Part shown: positions 11,428 through 14,402 of the stretch, one piece after another
Position numbering within the stretch: the first letter of the stretch is position 1
How the letters are laid out: every line of letters starts with the position of its first letter
NCBI GenBank assembly: GCA_030614245.1
Contig: JAUWKK010000025.1
Coordinates: 1 to 14,402 of the forward strand
Origin: Planctomycetota bacterium
GTDB taxonomy: Bacteria > Planctomycetota > PUPC01 > JABMSA01 > JAUWKK01
Direction of reading: 5' to 3'
Length of the DNA stretch: 14,402 nt
Made by a program: the position numbers and the translations under genes
The notes under the pieces: generated by a model
Told to the model about the DNA's origin: nothing
The model's input: only the letters and a program-made list of their open reading frames with translations
Databases searched by the model: none

Positions 11428-13161
11428 TCATTTCGCCGGTTTCGAGGGCGGCTCCGCCGGCGGGGCCGGAAGAATGGTGAAGCCGAGCTTGCTCTTGCCG
11501 TCTTTTTCAAAGAGAACGATCACGCGGCCGTCGGGCAGCACGCTGACGTCGCTGTAGCCGGAGGGACCCTGATAGTACTCCAACTTCCAAGGCCAGGTCT
11601 TGCCATCGTCGTAGCTGCCGCGAAGCGTTCCCTGGGCACGGGCATTCGCCACTCCGGGCCCGGAGTACAGGATCAGCCCCGGCTTGCCGTCCTTCGGCCA
11701 CGAATGGCGCTCCACGGCCCCCTGGCAGCCGACGTGTTTCATATCTTCCGCGTGCCACATCTCGGTCGCGTTCTTCGTGCCGCCCGCGGGGATGATGGTC
11801 AGGCGGCGGCTGGTCTCCGGGGGGCCGGGGTTGCCGACGAAGAGCACCGAGCCATCACACAGCGCCGCGCACTTCGACTCGCCGATGTTCGCGTGGAGGG
11901 CGCCGCCGGGCTTCCAGGTTGTGCCGTGGGCGTCGCTGTAGACGACACTCGGCCCCCACGCGGCGCCGTGGTTCATCGGAATGATCAGACGGCCTGCGTA
12001 CTTGCCGCGCTGCAGCACGATGCCGGACCCGGGACCCGGAATGACAAGCCTGCGCCCATCCTTGATCTGGTCGCGCAGGATCTTCGTCATGTCCTTCGAC
12101 TTGCTCCAGGTCTTGCCGTCGTCGTCGCTGTAGGCAACGTGCTGACTGGGGGTCCTGCCATCCCACCGGCCCATGAAGACCCAGATCCGGCCGGTCTTCG
12201 GGTCCACGGCCGCGCTCGGGTTGTTCACGGACCGGTCCCCGTCGTCCCAGACCACGATCTCGGGACCCAACGTCTTGCCGCCATCCTCGCTGCGACGCAC
12301 GACCGCGTCGATATTGCCGATGTCGCCCCCGCCCGTGCGGCGCGCCTCGGCGAAGGCCAGGATGGTGCCCTTGGTGGAGACCGCCAGGGCCGGAATGCGA
12401 TACCGGCACGCTTTGCCGTACTCCGCCTTGTCGCGCGCGCCGGAGCCCTTGAAGATCTCCTCGATGGGGGCAGCGGACTTGAAACCGGTTCCCAGCTTGT
12501 CGGACAGCTTCTCCGCGGTCAGCTTGATGCTCTTGATCTTCGGCGTGATTCGCAAGGCATCGAACCACATGTAGAGGTTGGTGTCCGGATCGATCGACTG
12601 TTCGTTGATCTGCTTGTCGTCGTAGTAGAAGGAGATATTGTCACCGACGCGCTTGACGGCCATCGAGTGCAACTTGCCGTCATACACGTTGGCGGGGCAG
12701 GGCCCTGCGAAGCCCTTGAACGGCAGGGACTGCTTGCGGAGACTCATCCAGATCTTGCTGCCGTCCCGGGCGAATAGCAGACGACCGCGGTCCTTGATGT
12801 GAATGATCGGCAGGGCGGTGCCGCCCCCGCCCGCGCAGGAGAAGACCGCCTTGAACTCGCAGTCGCCCAGGGCCGATTTGGCCGTCATGAACCGCGCATG
12901 ATTGGTGCGGTTGCCGACCATCTTCGGGACGACATAGAGGCCGTCGACGGTCGTTCCCGCACAATGGATCCATGTCCCCCACATTGGGTGGCCGGGGATG
13001 TAGGGACGCTCGGGGGTGAGGCCCTCCGGCCAGTCGAGCCCCTCGTTGACGAGCTTCCCGTCGCGGATGACCCACAACTCCTCGGCGGCAGTCGCGTTCG
13101 ATAGGCCAAGCAGCGCGATAGCCGTCAGGAGTGGTAGTGCAGTCGTAATGGCTCTTTTCAT
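11428..13161 (-). CDS. Secreted exo-sialidase (GH33-type, BNR repeats), downstream copy
   Basis: A 577-aa exported protein expected to remove terminal sialic acids from glycans. Residues 1-26 form a signal peptide (MKR, hydrophobic core, cleavage near NATAA-EE). Residues 27-220 resemble a concanavalin/LamG-type jelly roll. The beta-propeller follows: the FRIP-type motif YRIPALAV (R255), the AEAR Arg near 273, an Asp in GGGDIGNIDAV, and Asp boxes SEDGGKTL, YSDDDGKTW, YSDAHGTTW and SYDDGKTW. A Glu lies in GESKCAAL, an Arg in GTLRGSYDD, and the Tyr-Ser of GYSDVSVLPDG sits in the usual nucleophile position. I start at MKR because the signal peptide begins there, with a weak GAGAG upstream; the frame is open 75 bases further. 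The first Asp box has TL where TW is usual. It lies 71 bp after its paralog. Confidence 0.88.
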   Translation of the reverse strand: MKRAITTALPLLTAIALLGLSNATAAEELWVIRDGKLVNEGLDWPEGLTPERPYIPGHPMWGTWIHCAGTTVDGLYVVPKMVGNRTNHARFMTAKSALGDCEFKAVFSCAGGGGTALPIIHIKDRGRLLFARDGSKIWMSLRKQSLPFKGFAGPCPANVYDGKLHSMAVKRVGDNISFYYDDKQINEQSIDPDTNLYMWFDALRITPKIKSIKLTAEKLSDKLGTGFKSAAPIEEIFKGSGARDKAEYGKACRYRIPALAVSTKGTILAFAEARRTGGGDIGNIDAVVRRSEDGGKTLGPEIVVWDDGDRSVNNPSAAVDPKTGRIWVFMGRWDGRTPSQHVAYSDDDGKTWSKSKDMTKILRDQIKDGRRLVIPGPGSGIVLQRGKYAGRLIIPMNHGAAWGPSVVYSDAHGTTWKPGGALHANIGESKCAALCDGSVLFVGNPGPPETSRRLTIIPAGGTKNATEMWHAEDMKHVGCQGAVERHSWPKDGKPGLILYSGPGVANARAQGTLRGSYDDGKTWPWKLEYYQGPSGYSDVSVLPDGRVIVLFEKDGKSKLGFTILPAPPAEPPSKPAK

Positions 13162-13206
13162 CGTTTCTCTCTCTTTCGTAAAGGAAGGGGTTTGGGAATT
13201 CGCAAT

Positions 13207-13224
13207 GGCGCGGCTCAGCGCGCC
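13207..13224 (-). other. Small hairpin between the two sialidase genes
   Basis: GGCGCG (13207-13212) pairs with CGCGCC (13219-13224) around a 6-base loop in the 71-bp gap. There is no T-tract, so it probably does not terminate transcription; it could stabilise or process the shared mRNA. Confidence 0.3.
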
Positions 13225-13232
13225 CACATTGC

Positions 13233-14402
13233 TCATTTATCCTTCTTCGCCGGCGGCGTGGCCGGCGGCGCGGGAAGGATCGTGAAGCCGAGCTTGCTCT
13301 TGCCGTCCTTCTCGAACAGCACCATCACCCGGCCGTCCGGCAGCACGGTCACGTCGCTGTAGCCGCTCCCCCCTTCGTAATACTCCAGCTTCCAGGGCCA
13401 GGTCTTTCCGTCGTCGTAGCTGCCGCGAAGCGTTCCCTGAGCACGTGCGGTGGCGAGCCCCGGACCGGAGTAGAGAATCAGGCCCGGCTGGCCGTCCTTC
13501 GGCCACGAATACCGCACCACCGCGCCCTGGCAGCAATTGGGCAGGTCGTCGGCGTACCGCATCTTCGTCGTGTCCGTCGAGCCGCCCTCGGCCAGAACGG
13601 TGATGCCGCGGTTCTTGTTCACGGTGCGAGCGTTGAAGAGCAGCGACCCGTCGCAGAGCTCCACCCCCCGGGCCTCCACCAGGAGCACGCCAGCCTTGCA
13701 GATGCCTCCGACCTTCCCCGGCTTGCCGTGGGCGTCGCGGTAGGCGACGCCCGGCGCGGTCGTGCCGGCGGCACCGTAGTTGATCGGCGCCACCAGGCGG
13801 CCGGCGTACTTGCCTCGCTCGAGGACGATCCCCGCGCCCGGGCCCGGCAGCGTCGGATCCGTCCCCGCCGGCCCCGTCGCACGGAGGCCGATGTCCGTCG
13901 GCTCGCTCCAGGTCTTGCCGTCGTCGTCGCTGTAGGAGACGAAATGATTGACCGGCATGGCACCCCCCGGTGCGAACCGGCCCATCATGACCCAGATCCG
14001 CCCGGTCTTCGGGTCCACGATCGGGCACGGGTTGTTCACCGAGCGCTCCTTGGAGTCCCAGATCACGATCTCCGGGCCCCAGGTCTTGCCGCCATCCTCG
14101 CTGCGCTTCACCACCGCGTCGATGTCGCCGATGTCGCCCCCGCCCGTGCGTCGCGCCTCGGCGAAGGCCAGGATCGTGCCCTTGGTCGAGACCGCCAGGG
14201 CCGGAATGCGATACCGACACGCCTTGCCGTACTCCGCCTTGTCGCGCGCGCCGGAGCCCTTGTAGATCTCCTCGATGGGGGCGGCGCGCTTGAAATCGGT
14301 CGTCAGCTTGTCACTGAACTTCTCCGCGGTCAGCTTGATGCTCTTGATCTTCGGCGTGATTCGCAAGGCATCGAACCACATGAAGAGGTTGGTGTCCGGA
14401 TC
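13233..14402 (-). CDS. Exo-sialidase paralog, upstream copy (5' end beyond window)
   Basis: Only the C-terminal ~389 codons lie in the window; the frame is open to the edge (DPDTNLF before MWFDAL), so the signal peptide and jelly-roll domain should lie outside. The visible part matches the downstream sialidase throughout: YRIPALAV, AEARRTGGGDIGDIDAV, SEDGGKTWG (here with the normal TW), YSDDDGKTW, GKYAGRLVAP, GTLRGSYDDGKTW, GYSDVTVLPDG and a short PPAKKDK end. The active-site middle (about 13560-13980) is diverged, with VEARGVELCDGSLLFNART at the Glu position. The two genes form a tandem duplication with a period of about 1.81 kb. Probably cotranscribed with the downstream copy. Different linkage preference is an inference only. 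Confidence 0.88.
   Translation of the reverse strand, partial: DPDTNLFMWFDALRITPKIKSIKLTAEKFSDKLTTDFKRAAPIEEIYKGSGARDKAEYGKACRYRIPALAVSTKGTILAFAEARRTGGGDIGDIDAVVKRSEDGGKTWGPEIVIWDSKERSVNNPCPIVDPKTGRIWVMMGRFAPGGAMPVNHFVSYSDDDGKTWSEPTDIGLRATGPAGTDPTLPGPGAGIVLERGKYAGRLVAPINYGAAGTTAPGVAYRDAHGKPGKVGGICKAGVLLVEARGVELCDGSLLFNARTVNKNRGITVLAEGGSTDTTKMRYADDLPNCCQGAVVRYSWPKDGQPGLILYSGPGLATARAQGTLRGSYDDGKTWPWKLEYYEGGSGYSDVTVLPDGRVMVLFEKDGKSKLGFTILPAPPATPPAKKDK

Overview
The window reads as chromosomal DNA of a GC-rich, environmental Gram-negative-type bacterium. Planctomycetota or a related lineage is my best guess, from the BatA-type VWA membrane protein, the secreted sialidase pair and the repeat-laden intergenic DNA. 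No marker gene settles this. There is no rRNA, tRNA or CRISPR array that I can see.

Layout. (1) 46-3343: an alpha/beta-hydrolase-fold gene lies behind a large BatA/von Willebrand-type membrane gene, both on the minus strand. A 45-bp inverted repeat with 3 mismatches flanks the pair. (2) 3219-4307: about 1.1 kb without an intact gene, packed with dispersed repeats: two degenerate 7-bp-period arrays, an 84-bp palindromic element, GC-rich hairpins, and a decayed C-terminus resembling a four-helix-bundle (23S rRNA intervening-sequence type) protein. (3) 4308-5957: glutamine-dependent NAD+ synthase (nadE), the one clear housekeeping gene. (4) 6147-7976: a near-consensus sigma70-type promoter drives a compact two-gene unit on the plus strand. 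It encodes an unrecognised 114-aa protein and, 3 bp later, a complete HD-superfamily phosphohydrolase. Base composition here is lower in GC than in the sialidase region. (5) 7977-11292: a mobile-element graveyard. It holds a transposase C-terminal scrap, the first ~40 codons of a GH4 glycosidase cut by a three-ORF ISKra4-like insertion sequence (8625-10466), and an internally deleted remnant of a second IS with repeated ends and a transposase tail. (6) 11293-14402: two tandem, closely related exo-sialidase (GH33-type) genes on the minus strand, the upstream one running off the window. A 31-codon orphan reading frame lies downstream of them.

How it fits together. The sialidases and the lost GH4 gene suggest a glycan-degrading lifestyle. 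The insertion sequences have eroded part of that capacity. The HD operon looks like an acquired accessory module inserted between nadE and the IS cluster. It is the best candidate for an undescribed small system, but only genomic context and one enzyme family support that idea.
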